NCBI GenBank assembly: GCA_947498765.1
Contig: CANMLG010000016.1
Span: 270,854 to 334,853, forward strand
Length of the DNA stretch: 64,000 bases
From: an uncultured Aquimarina sp.
GTDB lineage: Bacteria > Bacteroidota > Bacteroidia > Flavobacteriales > Flavobacteriaceae
Direction of reading: 5' to 3'
Positions within the stretch are counted from its first letter, which is position 1. Each line of letters starts with the position of its first letter. Under the pieces are notes generated by a model, which did no database searches, had not been told where the DNA came from, and was given only the letters and a program-made list of their open reading frames with translations. This document shows positions 1-9,467 of the stretch, piece by piece. Both the position numbers and the translations under genes were made by a program.

Positions 1-1088
1 CGAGATGTTCCCAAAGTCACAGTAGCTAAAGCCTGAGTTTCTCCACGAGTAAAAATAGAAGATCCGTGAGTTGTTGGTAAATAATCTATTTCACACCAAA
101 TTGGGCGAATTTCAGTTGTTTTACGACCATCTAAACGAATACCTTCTTCTAAGGTTAAGTTACGAACAGCTTCTTTTTGTGTTTTATTGAAGTACTTAGA
201 AAGTAAGTCTCCTTTTTCTTCTAATTCTTCTTCAGAATATTGCGCTTTTAATTCCTCTTTAATTTCAGCAAAGGCAGCACCTCTATCATGTTTTGCAGAA
301 GCTTCTTTTGCAATAGCGTAACATTTATCGTAAGCAAAATCATTTACAGCCTTAGCTAAATCTTCATCACTATCTTCAGCTTCATATTCACGCGTTTCTT
401 TCTTTCCGAAAGCTTCCGCTAATTTTACTTGAGCAGCACATTGAACTTTAATAGCTTCATGGGCAACTTTAATGGCTTCAATCATTTCCTCTTCAGAAAT
501 TTCATCCATTTCCCCTTCAACCATCATTACAGAATCGGCAGAGGCACCGATAACCATATCAATGTCTGATGCCGCTAATTGCTCAAAGCTAGGGTTTACT
601 ATAAATTTTCCATCTACACGACTTACTCGAACTTCTGAAATAGGAGTTTCGAAAGGGATATCTGATAATTGAATTGCTGTTGAAGCTGCTAGTCCAGCTA
701 ATGCATCGGGCATTACCTCAGGGTCATGAGACATTAACTGAATCATTATTTGAGTTTCGGCATGGTAATCTTTAGGGAAAAGTGGTCGTAATACACGGTC
801 CACAATACGCATTACTAAAATTTCTTCAGTACTTGGACGTGCTTCTCTTTTAAAAAAACCTCCAGGGTAACGACCAGCAGCAGCAAATTTTTCGCGATAA
901 TCTACAGTTAACGGTAAAAAGTCAACATCCGATTGTTTGTAGTTAGATACTACAGTACAAAGTAGCATAGTTTTACCCATAGTCACAACAACAGACCCGT
1001 GGGCTTGTTTTGCTAATTTTCCAGTTTCGATAGTAATTTCTCTACCGTCACCTAGGTCAATGACCTCCTTAAAAACTTGTGGAATCAT
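1..1088 (-). CDS. pnp: Polyribonucleotide nucleotidyltransferase, N-terminal part
   Basis: Reading the minus strand from ATG at 1088 gives an open frame running off the left edge, about 362 residues beginning [18 protein letters not shown]. This is the first RNase PH domain and the start of the linker region of PNPase ([43 protein letters not shown] is the usual signature region), which phosphorolytically degrades RNA 3' to 5' as a homotrimer. The second RNase PH, KH and S1 domains lie outside the window. It lies downstream of rpsO in the same direction, the classical rpsO-pnp order, but a strong hairpin terminator lies between them, so pnp probably has its own promoter or depends on readthrough. 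Confidence 0.96.
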   Translation of the reverse strand, partial: MIPQVFKEVIDLGDGREITIETGKLAKQAHGSVVVTMGKTMLLCTVVSNYKQSDVDFLPLTVDYREKFAAAGRYPGGFFKREARPSTEEILVMRIVDRVLRPLFPKDYHAETQIMIQLMSHDPEVMPDALAGLAASTAIQLSDIPFETPISEVRVSRVDGKFIVNPSFEQLAASDIDMVIGASADSVMMVEGEMDEISEEEMIEAIKVAHEAIKVQCAAQVKLAEAFGKKETREYEAEDSDEDLAKAVNDFAYDKCYAIAKEASAKHDRGAAFAEIKEELKAQYSEEELEEKGDLLSKYFNKTQKEAVRNLTLEEGIRLDGRKTTEIRPIWCEIDYLPTTHGSSIFTRGETQALATVTLGTS

Positions 1089-1314
1089 AATTTTTTTTAA
1101 TTCATTTTAGTTTGTCTCGATTTGTTGGTGGCAAATCATTTGTTGTTGTGTTGCTAGGCTTCATGAGAAGTTCCTTTGCAAGGGAGACAATTTATATAAG
1201 CTTAATGTTTAGAATTATTAAAAAGTAATATACTAAAGTAAGCTTAGTGTTATTTTGTGTGTTTTTTATAAAAACACTTAGCGAAAGATACGCTTTTCTT
1301 TTTACTTGTAAGTA

Positions 1315-1346
1315 AAAAAAAACGGAGCTATTAGCTCCGTTTTTTG
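1315..1346 (-). terminator. Rho-independent terminator of rpsO
   Basis: The inverted repeat AACGGAGCTA / TAGCTCCGTT is flanked by A and T runs on both sides and starts about 15 nt after the rpsO stop. On the minus strand the stem is followed by a long T run. Confidence 0.85.
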
Positions 1347-1360
1347 TATGTGTTGTTTGA

Positions 1361-1630
1361 TTATTTTCTTAAACCAAGCTCTTTTACAATAGCACGGTAT
1401 CTTAAAATATCTTTTTTGATTAAGTAGTCTAATAAACTTCTGCGTTTACCTACTAATTTAACTAATGAACGCTCTGTATTGTAATCTTTACGATTTTGCT
1501 TTAAGTGTTCTGTTAAGTGAGTGATTCTGTGTGTAAATAAAGCAATTTGCGCCTCTGCAGTTCCACTGTCATTTTTACCTTTACCGTGTTTAGCAAAGAT
1601 TTCTTCTTTAATTTCTTTTGTTAAATACAT
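1361..1630 (-). CDS. rpsO: 30S ribosomal protein S15
   Basis: The 89-residue product starting MYLTKEIKEEIF matches the normal S15 length and carries the conserved HRITHLTEHLK, RSLVKLVGKRRSLLDYL and C-terminal RYRAIVKELGLRK. S15 binds the central domain of 16S rRNA early in 30S assembly. An in-frame ATG ten codons upstream (1660) exists, but the extra residues MHKNHLNNIG are not part of the family, so 1630 is preferred. Its own terminator follows, and pnp lies downstream. Confidence 0.96.
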   Translation of the reverse strand: MYLTKEIKEEIFAKHGKGKNDSGTAEAQIALFTHRITHLTEHLKQNRKDYNTERSLVKLVGKRRSLLDYLIKKDILRYRAIVKELGLRK

Positions 1631-1736
1631 TCCAATATTATTTAAATGATTTTTATGCATTTGAAAGTTTTTCTTTCAAGGCTGCAAATGTAATGCTTTT
1701 TTAATAATTAGAGAACTTAAATAAATTTAAAATAAT

Positions 1737-2864
1737 TTATTTTAATACTTTTGAAAGTACAGCTCTAAGTCTATTAGGAGTTAGTCTAGTGTCAATAATA
1801 GTTCCTTTGGCATCAATTAGAAAGTTTTCTGGAATGTTTTTGATTCCATACATGTAGCCTACAGTATTTTCCCATCCATTTAAGTCACTAACTTGTAACC
1901 AAGTTATATTATCTTTTTTTATAGCTTTAGTCCAGGTATCTTTGTTTTGATCAAAAGAAACACCTATAATTTCAAAGCCTTTGGATTTAAAATCGTTATA
2001 AACCTTACCTAATTCAGGATTCAATTTACGGCAACGTGTACACCACGACGACCAAAAATTAAGTAGCGTATATTTCTTTTTTACTTTAGAAAACTTAATG
2101 GGATTGTTATTGGGATCATTTTGAGTAAAATCAATAAATTGATCTCCTTTTTTTGGATTTCCACTTAGTTCAATAAAACTGCCAATGATTTTGCCATATC
2201 GGGATTGTTGCGTTTGGGTATCTGCTTGGTTGTATGCTTTAGTGATAACGGATTTATCCCAAACACTCTTGAAAATATTTAATAAACGCATACTTGCTAC
2301 TGAGTTTGGATGTTCTTCTAAAAAAGAAAAACAAACTTCTTTTTCTTCTTTGTCGATAGTTTCTAAATACTCTTTAGTTTTTGATTTAGTGTCATTATCA
2401 GTTTCAGGATTTGATAAAATTTTGTAAATACTATCTCTCTTTTTAGAAACAATAACAATTCTTTCAGTTAATAAATTTTCTTCTTTTTGCACTTTGCCAC
2501 CTTCTATTTTGGTGTCGAAACGCTTCCCAGTTTTATTTTTTAAGGTAAGTGTTCCATTTTCTATCCAAAAATCGGCAAAAAAGTCAGTCTGTTTTACTAA
2601 TATTCGAGCATCAATGGGTTCTTTAAAATCTCCTTCAAATGAAAATTTACTATTGATAATAAATGTAGAATCAACAATATCATTATTAATAAATAGCCCC
2701 ACCATAGTACTATCTTTAAATTTTTCAAGTTCTCCTTCTATTCTAAATTGATCTGACCTTAAAGGTTTTTTTGAGGTAGTTTCAATAGCTGAATTCTGAG
2801 TTTCAGTATTCTTTTTACATGAAAATAAAAGTAATGCAGCTAGTGCTAAGTATATAGTTCGCAT
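1737..2864 (-). CDS. TlpA-family thioredoxin lipoprotein with N-terminal DUF4369-like domain
   Basis: A 375-residue lipoprotein: the signal peptide ends in LLLFSC, with the lipid cysteine at residue 16. Residues about 40-130 resemble the DUF4369 beta domain usually fused to Bacteroidota TlpA proteins. A helical linker follows, then a thioredoxin fold from about residue 245. The redox motif is WCTRC (Cys275 and Cys278) and the cis-proline loop is KNIPENF. It is probably an envelope thiol-disulfide reductase facing the periplasm; the substrate is unknown. It is paralogous to the protein at 57390-58517 (shared NPELGKVYNDFKSKGFEIIGVS-type region), but the active-site proline of WCxPC is replaced by arginine. 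No close partner genes lie beside it. Confidence 0.85.
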   Translation of the reverse strand: MRTIYLALAALLLFSCKKNTETQNSAIETTSKKPLRSDQFRIEGELEKFKDSTMVGLFINNDIVDSTFIINSKFSFEGDFKEPIDARILVKQTDFFADFWIENGTLTLKNKTGKRFDTKIEGGKVQKEENLLTERIVIVSKKRDSIYKILSNPETDNDTKSKTKEYLETIDKEEKEVCFSFLEEHPNSVASMRLLNIFKSVWDKSVITKAYNQADTQTQQSRYGKIIGSFIELSGNPKKGDQFIDFTQNDPNNNPIKFSKVKKKYTLLNFWSSWCTRCRKLNPELGKVYNDFKSKGFEIIGVSFDQNKDTWTKAIKKDNITWLQVSDLNGWENTVGYMYGIKNIPENFLIDAKGTIIDTRLTPNRLRAVLSKVLK

Positions 2865-3035
2865 TTGTATTGTTGATTGATAATGTTGTGTAATTTTTAT
2901 TTAAAAACGAATTGAATAAATTTTAGGGTATTAATTCAAATCGCAATATAATTGAATATACTGAAATGATGTATGGAGTTATTGACTTTATACTAAAATG
3001 TTAAATAAAACTATCATAAAAATTAGCAATAAAAT

Positions 3036-3545
3036 TTAAAAGTCACATCCGCTAGGGAGGTCTCCTGTAGTAGCGACCGAAGTGAATTTTTCTACATCAA
3101 ATTTTTCACTTATAAAGCCATCTGTAATTGTTCCCCTAAGTACCTGAGGCAAGTAACCCGAATTATTCATGTGTGCTCTAATGATTACTTTGGTTGTAGT
3201 CGAAATAGCAACTTTTCCGCCAGAGCGTGTAAAGGGTTGTTCATTAACATGGCTATGAGCTAAAATTCTTCTATAAATTAAATTTCCTTCCAAATCAATA
3301 ACTTCCCACCAATCGGCGTATTGGTCACAACCAGTATCGGGACTTTTTAGCGTTACTGTAAATGTGTAGTTGTTTTCGTTACCTGTTGTGATAAGTTTTT
3401 GCACACCATCATTGGAAGTTGTCATTTCTTGAGTGGTTGGAGTAGGGGTGTTGTTAGCAGAATCAGGTTCGCTTTTTTGACTTTCGTCTGAAGAACAACT
3501 AGTGAGTATTAGGGGAACTAAAAAATTTATTAGAAAGGTTTTCAT
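3036..3545 (-). CDS. Secreted lipoprotein of unknown function
   Basis: I do not recognise a family. The start at 3545 gives a 169-residue protein with a clean lipoprotein signal (LVPLILTSC, Cys17) followed by an acidic and Ser/Thr/Pro-rich linker (SSDESQKSEPDSANNTPTPTTQEMTT). The remaining 120 residues look like a single beta-rich domain with two cysteines (GCDQYADWWEVIDLEG near the middle and the C-terminal GDLPSGCDF) that could form a disulfide. An upstream ATG at 3620 would bury the signal peptide and is rejected. It is likely anchored in the outer membrane or exposed at the surface. Confidence 0.7.
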   Translation of the reverse strand: MKTFLINFLVPLILTSCSSDESQKSEPDSANNTPTPTTQEMTTSNDGVQKLITTGNENNYTFTVTLKSPDTGCDQYADWWEVIDLEGNLIYRRILAHSHVNEQPFTRSGGKVAISTTTKVIIRAHMNNSGYLPQVLRGTITDGFISEKFDVEKFTSVATTGDLPSGCDF

Positions 3546-3625
3546 AGCATTTGTTTTTGATACAAGTTTTTTAAGAAAACTGAATGAAACATACATAGCT
3601 AACGTATAATAACAAGGCAATAGTA

Positions 3626-3672
3626 TAAAAAAAACACAAGCATCTTCTAATTTAGAGATGCTTGTGTTTTGT
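3626..3672 (-). terminator. Terminator downstream of accD
   Basis: A perfect 15-bp inverted repeat, AAAACACAAGCATCT at 3631-3645 and AGATGCTTGTGTTTT at 3656-3670, lies 35 nt after the accD stop and ends in a T run on the minus strand. Confidence 0.88.
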
Positions 3673-3705
3673 AATAAAAAATAAGTAACCTTAATTTATA
3701 AAGGT

Positions 3706-4566
3706 TTAGTTAGTAACTAATGACCGATTTAAAATAAGGTTTAAGTAATTATTGACTTTGTTTTTTAAATCTTTACGATGTACTATAAAATCTAAAAAGC
3801 CGTGTTCAAGTAAAAACTCTGATGTTTGAAATCCATCAGGCAATTCTTTACCTGTAGTGTCTCGGACAACACGTGGCCCAGCAAAGGCAATTAAGGCACC
3901 AGGTTCGGCAATGTTTATGTCACCTAACATGGCAAATGAAGCAGTAATTCCACCAGTGGTAGGATCGGTACACAATGAAACATAAGGCAGGCCTTTTTTA
4001 GCTAATAAACTTAGTTTAGCCGAAACTTTAGCCATTTGCATTAATGAATGTGCAGCTTCCATCATACGAGCTCCACCCGATTTTGAAATAATCATTACAG
4101 GTAGTTGGTGTTGGATAGCATAATCAATAGCACGAGCTATTTTTTCGCCCATAACACTTCCCATTGATCCTCCAATAAAAGCAAAGTCCATACAGGCTAT
4201 AACTAATTCGGTGCCATTTGACTTACCAACGGCAGTACGAACAGCATCTTTTAGTTTTGTTTTAGATTGCGCTTGTTTTAGGCGTTCAGTATATTTCTTT
4301 TTATCCTCAAATTTTAAAGGGTCTTTGGATGTCATGTTTTTGTCAAGTTCTTTAAACTCGTTATTATCAAACATGATATTGAAATATTCGGCACTTCCAA
4401 TACGAACATGGTAACCATCTTCGGGACTTACGTAAAAGTTTTTTTCAAGCTCTTTGGCTTCAATTACTTTACCAGTAGGCGATTTGTACCAAAGTCCTTT
4501 AGGTACATCCTTTTTTTCTTCTGTAGGAGTTTGTATTCCTTTCTCTTTTCTTTTAAACCAAGCCAT
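3706..4566 (-). CDS. accD: Acetyl-CoA carboxylase carboxyltransferase subunit beta
   Basis: A 286-residue AccD, which with AccA transfers carboxyl groups from carboxybiotin to acetyl-CoA in fatty acid synthesis. The crotonase-like core is intact: [63 protein letters not shown] and [22 protein letters not shown]. The N-terminal region aligns with the zinc-ribbon segment of E. coli AccD, but all four zinc cysteines are gone (KSPTGK where CxxC is expected, VSPEDGYH where CPKCDHH is expected). It is a single gene with its own terminator, followed on the same strand by no obvious partner. Confidence 0.95.
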   Translation of the reverse strand: MAWFKRKEKGIQTPTEEKKDVPKGLWYKSPTGKVIEAKELEKNFYVSPEDGYHVRIGSAEYFNIMFDNNEFKELDKNMTSKDPLKFEDKKKYTERLKQAQSKTKLKDAVRTAVGKSNGTELVIACMDFAFIGGSMGSVMGEKIARAIDYAIQHQLPVMIISKSGGARMMEAAHSLMQMAKVSAKLSLLAKKGLPYVSLCTDPTTGGITASFAMLGDINIAEPGALIAFAGPRVVRDTTGKELPDGFQTSEFLLEHGFLDFIVHRKDLKNKVNNYLNLILNRSLVTN

Positions 4567-4590
4567 AATTGTTGTTTAAAATTAATTGCC

Positions 4591-4669
4591 AAAAAAGTCA
4601 GACTAAATAAGTGTAAACTGATAGTTAACTTATATGAATAAGATAATCAGTAGACTTAGTCTGACTTTT
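4591..4669 (-). terminator. Long hairpin terminator between fbaA and accD
   Basis: AAAAGTCAGACTAA at 4593-4606 pairs perfectly with TTAGTCTGACTTTT at 4656-4669. The 49-nt loop can itself fold (ATAAGT / ACTTAT). It follows the fbaA stop by about 45 nt and ends in a T run on the minus strand. Confidence 0.75.
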
Positions 4670-4712
4670 CTTTATAGGTTGTGTTCTACAAAATAAAACT
4701 TAAAAAAGTTTT

Positions 4713-5780
4713 TTATAATGTATTCACGTTATTTAAGTCAGCAAAAGCTTTCTTTAAACGAGTTACAAAAGTCTGTTCTCCAACACGTAACCATTTTCGT
4801 GGATCATAATGTTTTTTGTTTGGTTCAGCAGCCCCTTCAGGGTTTCCTATTTGTGTTTTTAAATAAGCTTCGTTGTCAACCATGTAATCACGAATACCAT
4901 CACAAAATGCAAATTGTAAATCAGTATCAATATTCATTTTAACTACACCGTAACCGATTGCTTCTCTAATTTCTTCAACAGTTGATCCAGATCCACCGTG
5001 GAATACAAAATCAATATGATTTTTTTCTACACCATGTTTTTTAGTAACATACTCCTGTGAATTTAATAAAATTTTTGGAGTTAACTTTACATTTCCAGGT
5101 TTGTATACACCGTGAACATTACCAAATGCAGCAGCAATAGTAAATTTGTCACTTACTTTACTTAATTCAGTATAAGCATAATCAACTTCTTCTGGCTGTG
5201 TGTATAATTTAGAAACATCAACATCACTGTTATCAACTCCATCTTCTTCTCCACCAGTGATTCCTAATTCTATTTCTAATGTCATTCCCATTTTGCTCAT
5301 ACGCTCAAGGTATGTTTTGCAAATTTCAATGTTTTCTTCTAATGGCTCTTCAGAAAGATCAATCATATGAGAAGAATATAAAGGTTTACCAGTTTGCTTG
5401 TAAAATTCTTCACCAGCATCAAGTAATCCATCAATCCAAGGAAGTAATTTTTTTGCACAATGGTCGGTATGCATTACTACAGGTACGCCATAGGCTTCTG
5501 CCATTAAGTGTACGTGTTTTGCACCAGCAATAGCACCAGCAATAGCAGCTTTTTGACCTTCGTTAGAAAGACCTTTACCCGCATTAAATTGTGCTCCACC
5601 GTTAGAGAATTGAATAAAAACAGGTGAATTTAATTCAGCAGCAGTTTCCAATACTGCATTAATTGTATTTGATCCAATTACGTTTACTGCAGGCATTGCA
5701 AAGCCTTTATCCTTAGCATATTTAAATAACGCTTGTACATCGTCTCCGGTTACTACTCCTGGTTTAATGTTATGACTCAT
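4713..5780 (-). CDS. fbaA: Class II fructose-bisphosphate aldolase
   Basis: A 355-residue zinc-dependent aldolase of the class IIA (E. coli FbaA) type, cleaving fructose 1,6-bisphosphate to dihydroxyacetone phosphate and glyceraldehyde 3-phosphate. Visible signatures are the active-site region MHTDHCAKKLLPW, the class II motif LEIELGITGGEEDGVDN, the zinc/phosphate loop FHGGSGSTVEEI, and MNIDTDLQFAF. The length is normal for the family. It is monocistronic as far as can be seen, ending in a long hairpin before accD. Confidence 0.96.
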   Translation of the reverse strand: MSHNIKPGVVTGDDVQALFKYAKDKGFAMPAVNVIGSNTINAVLETAAELNSPVFIQFSNGGAQFNAGKGLSNEGQKAAIAGAIAGAKHVHLMAEAYGVPVVMHTDHCAKKLLPWIDGLLDAGEEFYKQTGKPLYSSHMIDLSEEPLEENIEICKTYLERMSKMGMTLEIELGITGGEEDGVDNSDVDVSKLYTQPEEVDYAYTELSKVSDKFTIAAAFGNVHGVYKPGNVKLTPKILLNSQEYVTKKHGVEKNHIDFVFHGGSGSTVEEIREAIGYGVVKMNIDTDLQFAFCDGIRDYMVDNEAYLKTQIGNPEGAAEPNKKHYDPRKWLRVGEQTFVTRLKKAFADLNNVNTL

Positions 5781-5978
5781 CAGTTTTTTTATTTGTTATA
5801 AGGGCATAAAAGTAATGAATTTCTATTGAAAAAAAGCATTTAGTAATTCTGTTTTAACTCAGATTGTGCATTGAGGAGTTCTTAAATTAGAGATCTGAGG
5901 GTAATAATACTTACATAATAAAGACTAAAAAAAGTAGCTGGAATTTTTTAATAGAGTGGATGATAAGGAAATCTTTAC

Positions 5979-8528
5979 TTAGAAAGGATAATTGATACCT
6001 ACATTGAAGACTGTTTTTGAAAAGTTAATTTCAGAAAACCAAGGTTTGTTATTTATTCTTGAAGGGTCATAAATTTTCCATGCGGCATCCAAACGCAATA
6101 CAAAAAAGCTGAAATCATAGCGTAAACCCAGTCCTGAACCAAGTGCAATTTCGGTTAAATCTTTAATTCCTGAAAAGCTAACGTCTTCTTCATCTTCAAA
6201 GCGATCAAGTATATTCCATATATTTCCGGCATCAGTAAATAAAGCTCCATTTAGAGCGCCAGCTATGTTAAAACGATATTCGGCATTAAAGGCTAATTTA
6301 AAGTTGGCTTCATTAAACTCATTACGACCACCACTGCTCCCAGGACCTAAATCATAAGGTGTCCAAGCACGATTATCGTTTGAGCCACCTCCAAAATAAC
6401 TTTGTGAAAAAGGAATAGAGTTAGAATTGCCATATGGTATAGCTATACCTCCAAAGCCTCGAATAGCAAAAATATTTTTATCACCAAAATCCCAATGCTT
6501 AATATATTCAGATTCAAATTTGATAAATTGAGAAAATTCTACACCAAAAAGATCAAAATTACCTTCTTCATTTTTTTCGCGATTGGCTATACTAGCTATA
6601 GTCGATAAAAAACTACCAGCACTTTCTATTTTAAAACGAAATCGAGAAAAGTTTTCGTCATATAGATTTTTACGGGTATCGTTTATTAAGCTATAACTTG
6701 TTGTTAAAATTAAATTATTTTCGGTAAGTCTATTTTTACGTTCTGAAATACTTCTAATATCTCGTAATTGAAAACTATTTGCTATGGTGTTTCCTGTTAT
6801 AATACTATTTATAAATTGATCTGCACCAGAAGGGATTTCTAAATCTGAGTTTTCATTAAAAAAAGTACTATCTGTTGGAAGTAGATCTTTTGCAATTTCG
6901 TTTAATCGGTTGTATGAATTTTGATAAACATTAAAATAATTTTCAGCATTTAAATTACGAACAAATTGCAAGCCAAAAAGATCAAATTGATTAGAGAGTA
7001 ATCTGTTTGGTTTCCATTTATAGCGAAAAATACCCGAAACACTTTCTTTATCAAGTCCTATGTTTTGTTGTGTTGTAATACCAACATTAATACTTGTTTG
7101 CGGAGCACTTGATTTTTTTATAATCTTATCGGTTCTTAAAGGGAATAAGATTCTAGGAAAACTTAGTTTGGCATCCAAACCTAATTCAGAAATATTAAAA
7201 AATTTCTCATCACTATCTGCGACATCCTTAGAAGATCCAATATTACTACGTGCTGAAATCTCAAAAGATTCTGCTCTTCTAAATACATTTCTAATTAATA
7301 ATGAACCTCCAAATCCTAAACCAATATCTTGTATAATGGATGTGGAAACATCAAAATTGAAGCCAATAGCATACTTTTTTCGAGGTGTTAAAAAAATATT
7401 TGCAATTAAATCTTCTCCTTTAAGGTCTCTGGAATCCTCTTGAAATGTAATGGTTGGGTATTTAAATACACCTAAACTGTTTAAAGAGTTATAGGTAAGT
7501 GTCCTTAAACTATCTCGGTATATGGTATTTGGGCTAAGAAAAATAGCATTTGTAATAGCCTTTGGTTTAAATTTTAATTTATCATAACTAAATAATTCAA
7601 AGCCTTTATAGGTAACACTGTCTTGTAGTTTTTTAGATTTATTTTTTAGAGCGCTATCAGTAAAAATGTTTACTTTGCTAATGGTGTGTACTTTAAAAGG
7701 AATTTGGGTAATTGAATCGCTAACGGTAACAGGTCTATTAATAATATTTAGTGTAAGGTTAACCTTTTTGTTTGTATTAATAGTGTCTGCTTCAAATTTA
7801 ATAAAGTCACGTTCAAAGTGAAATAATCCTTCATTACGTAATCGTTTTGTAATTCGATTTCGTTCGTTTTCAAGCTCAATAGTATTGTATTGTTTTTGTA
7901 CTTTCAATAATGATTTACCTTGGTGTTTTTTATAAATTGAATCTGCAACAGCAGAGTTTATTCGGACACTAATACTATCAACATCATAAGGGATTCGAGT
8001 TGTTATATTGTAAGTAACATTGGCTTTTAAGCTATCGGTAGTTGTAATTTTGTGTGTTGAAGAAACATTAAACCATCCTTTATTCCAAAAATACGCTTCA
8101 AGTTTTTTTTGTGATTTTTCAATTTTTTGTTTGTTAATTATTACAGGAGCTTCTCCTGTTTTTTTTAACCAATCATTAAAATTTACCTTTCTGTTAATAA
8201 TTCTATTTACTTGTTTTTTTGAAAATAGTTTTGCTAATCGAGCCTTTTTTTTAGGATTAGTATTTAATTTATTGATATAAACAGAATCGACATGTTCTTT
8301 GCTTAAATTGTAAATACCTAATTTAACAGGGATTCCTAATAGTCGTTTGTTAGGTTTTTGTACTAAGTAATTGTATAGTTTTTGATTTTTAGTTTTTTCG
8401 CCATTGACCAAAATGGTGTTTTCAACAAGTAGTAGATCGTTATTGGTAACTTTTTTTGTGGTATTACAACTTAAAATAATAAGTTGTAATAGCAGAATAA
8501 GTGATATTTTTGTTGAAAATCGATTCAA
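5979..8528 (-). CDS. tamL: TamL, BamA/TamA-type outer membrane lipoprotein
   Basis: An 849-residue Omp85-family protein. The signal peptide ends LIILSC (lipid Cys21), as in the Bacteroidota lipoprotein form of TamA. Residues about 30-390 contain several POTRA-like repeats (for example GKSLLKVQKQYNTIELENERNRITKRLRNEGLFHFE). The C-terminal half is the 16-strand barrel, with the Omp85 hallmark region RGFGGIAIPYGNSNSIPFSQSYFGGGSNDNRAWTPYDLGPGS and a terminal FNVGINYPF strand ending in an aromatic residue. It is expected to act in outer membrane biogenesis with TamB. A good promoter is present just upstream, inside the 5' end of the divergent trmH gene. Confidence 0.92.
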   Translation of the reverse strand: MNRFSTKISLILLLQLIILSCNTTKKVTNNDLLLVENTILVNGEKTKNQKLYNYLVQKPNKRLLGIPVKLGIYNLSKEHVDSVYINKLNTNPKKKARLAKLFSKKQVNRIINRKVNFNDWLKKTGEAPVIINKQKIEKSQKKLEAYFWNKGWFNVSSTHKITTTDSLKANVTYNITTRIPYDVDSISVRINSAVADSIYKKHQGKSLLKVQKQYNTIELENERNRITKRLRNEGLFHFERDFIKFEADTINTNKKVNLTLNIINRPVTVSDSITQIPFKVHTISKVNIFTDSALKNKSKKLQDSVTYKGFELFSYDKLKFKPKAITNAIFLSPNTIYRDSLRTLTYNSLNSLGVFKYPTITFQEDSRDLKGEDLIANIFLTPRKKYAIGFNFDVSTSIIQDIGLGFGGSLLIRNVFRRAESFEISARSNIGSSKDVADSDEKFFNISELGLDAKLSFPRILFPLRTDKIIKKSSAPQTSINVGITTQQNIGLDKESVSGIFRYKWKPNRLLSNQFDLFGLQFVRNLNAENYFNVYQNSYNRLNEIAKDLLPTDSTFFNENSDLEIPSGADQFINSIITGNTIANSFQLRDIRSISERKNRLTENNLILTTSYSLINDTRKNLYDENFSRFRFKIESAGSFLSTIASIANREKNEEGNFDLFGVEFSQFIKFESEYIKHWDFGDKNIFAIRGFGGIAIPYGNSNSIPFSQSYFGGGSNDNRAWTPYDLGPGSSGGRNEFNEANFKLAFNAEYRFNIAGALNGALFTDAGNIWNILDRFEDEEDVSFSGIKDLTEIALGSGLGLRYDFSFFVLRLDAAWKIYDPSRINNKPWFSEINFSKTVFNVGINYPF

Positions 8529-8556
8529 TGAATTACAATAGTATATTTTTAAGAAT

Positions 8557-8585
8557 CAAATGTACATTATTTGTATGGTTAGCAA
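8557..8585 (-). promoter_or_regulatory. Predicted tamL promoter (Bacteroidota type)
   Basis: On the minus strand TTG (8585-8583) is followed by an 18-nt spacer and TACATTTG (8564-8557), which fits TTG-N19-TAnnTTTG. This predicts a leader of about 25 nt before the tamL ATG. The -33 element overlaps the first codons of divergent trmH. Confidence 0.65.
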
Positions 8586-9318
8586 AAACCAAAAGAAATT
8601 AATACGGAGTTTAAAGCAAAAAAAAAACCGAAAACAACATGGTCTGTTTGTTGTTGAAGGAATAAAAGTTATTAATGAGTTTTTAAATACTCATTTTACA
8701 CTGCAAAATTTATTTGTACTTGCAACAGAAGCTCATTTATATACTGAAGTGGAAAATAGTAAATTAATTATAGTTTCTGCTACTGAATTATCACAGTTGT
8801 CCTTTTTAGCTACGCCTCAAAAAGCTTTAGCTGTATTTGAAATACCTTTGGCTAAAAAAGAAATGAGGTATGAAGGTTTGCAAGTTGTTTTAGATGATGT
8901 AAAAGATCCCGGTAATTTAGGAACTATAATTCGTTTATGTGATTGGTTTGGTGTTGAAAAATTGATATGTTCTAATGAAACAGTTGATTGTTATAATCCA
9001 AAAGTAGTGCAAGCTACTATGGGTTCATTAACAAGGGTTTATGTAGTTTATGTTAATGTTTTTGACTATATAAAAAATACAGACCTACCTGTTTATGGAA
9101 CTTTTATGGATGGTAAAAATATTTATCAATCCAAGCTTCCGCAAGAAGGTTTGTTGCTTATGGGGAATGAAGCTAATGGCATAAGTGCCGAAATAGGGAA
9201 TTTGGTAGATCACCGTATTGCTATACCTCGCTTTGGAACAATACAAAAAACAGAAAGTTTAAATGTCGCCACAGCTACAGCAATTGCATTGAGTGAGTTT
9301 AAAAGAGGGGGGAGATAA
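8575..9318 (+). CDS. TrmH/SpoU-family RNA 2'-O-methyltransferase
   Basis: About 247 residues. The N-terminal segment (NQKKLIRSLKQKKNRKQHGLFVVEGIKVINEF) is the RNA-binding domain typical of RlmB/TsnR-like proteins. The C-terminal SPOUT domain shows motif 1 NLGTIIRLCDWFG, motif 2 LLMGNEANGIS and motif 3 IPRFGTIQKTESLNVATATAIALSEF, which form the deep trefoil knot that binds SAM. It is predicted to methylate a ribose in rRNA or tRNA; the exact target cannot be read from sequence. The start at 8575 (MVSKNQKK) is chosen over 8560 because the family starts here and the tamL promoter overlaps the upstream ATG. Confidence 0.9.
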   Translation: MVSKNQKKLIRSLKQKKNRKQHGLFVVEGIKVINEFLNTHFTLQNLFVLATEAHLYTEVENSKLIIVSATELSQLSFLATPQKALAVFEIPLAKKEMRYEGLQVVLDDVKDPGNLGTIIRLCDWFGVEKLICSNETVDCYNPKVVQATMGSLTRVYVVYVNVFDYIKNTDLPVYGTFMDGKNIYQSKLPQEGLLLMGNEANGISAEIGNLVDHRIAIPRFGTIQKTESLNVATATAIALSEFKRGGR

Positions 9319-9415
9319 GTGTTTATTTTGTGTTAACCTGATTCATGAAGATTAATAAATTTTTGATAAAAAAAGAGGTTGCTTTAGTACTAGCAAAATA
9401 AAAAAAACAAATTTC

Positions 9416-9464
9416 ATCAACCATCAACCATCAACCATCAACCATCAACCATCAACCATCAACC
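9416..9464. repeat. Seven tandem copies of the heptamer ATCAACC
   Basis: Seven perfect head-to-tail copies of ATCAACC fill 49 bp and stop three bases short of the porT stop codon, in the gap between convergent trmH and porT. The unit is a multiple of neither a codon nor a helical turn. It resembles the short tandemly repeated heptamers known from other bacterial intergenic regions and would be prone to length change by slippage. Confidence 0.95.
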
Positions 9465-9467
9465 GTT

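Noticed and set aside
472..672. 66-codon plus-strand frame inside pnp
   Set aside because: It lies entirely antisense to PNPase and is Ser/Ile-rich, as expected for a shadow frame.
9416..9464. Possible CRISPR-like array
   Set aside because: The units are 7-bp perfect tandem copies without spacers, so this is a simple heptamer repeat.
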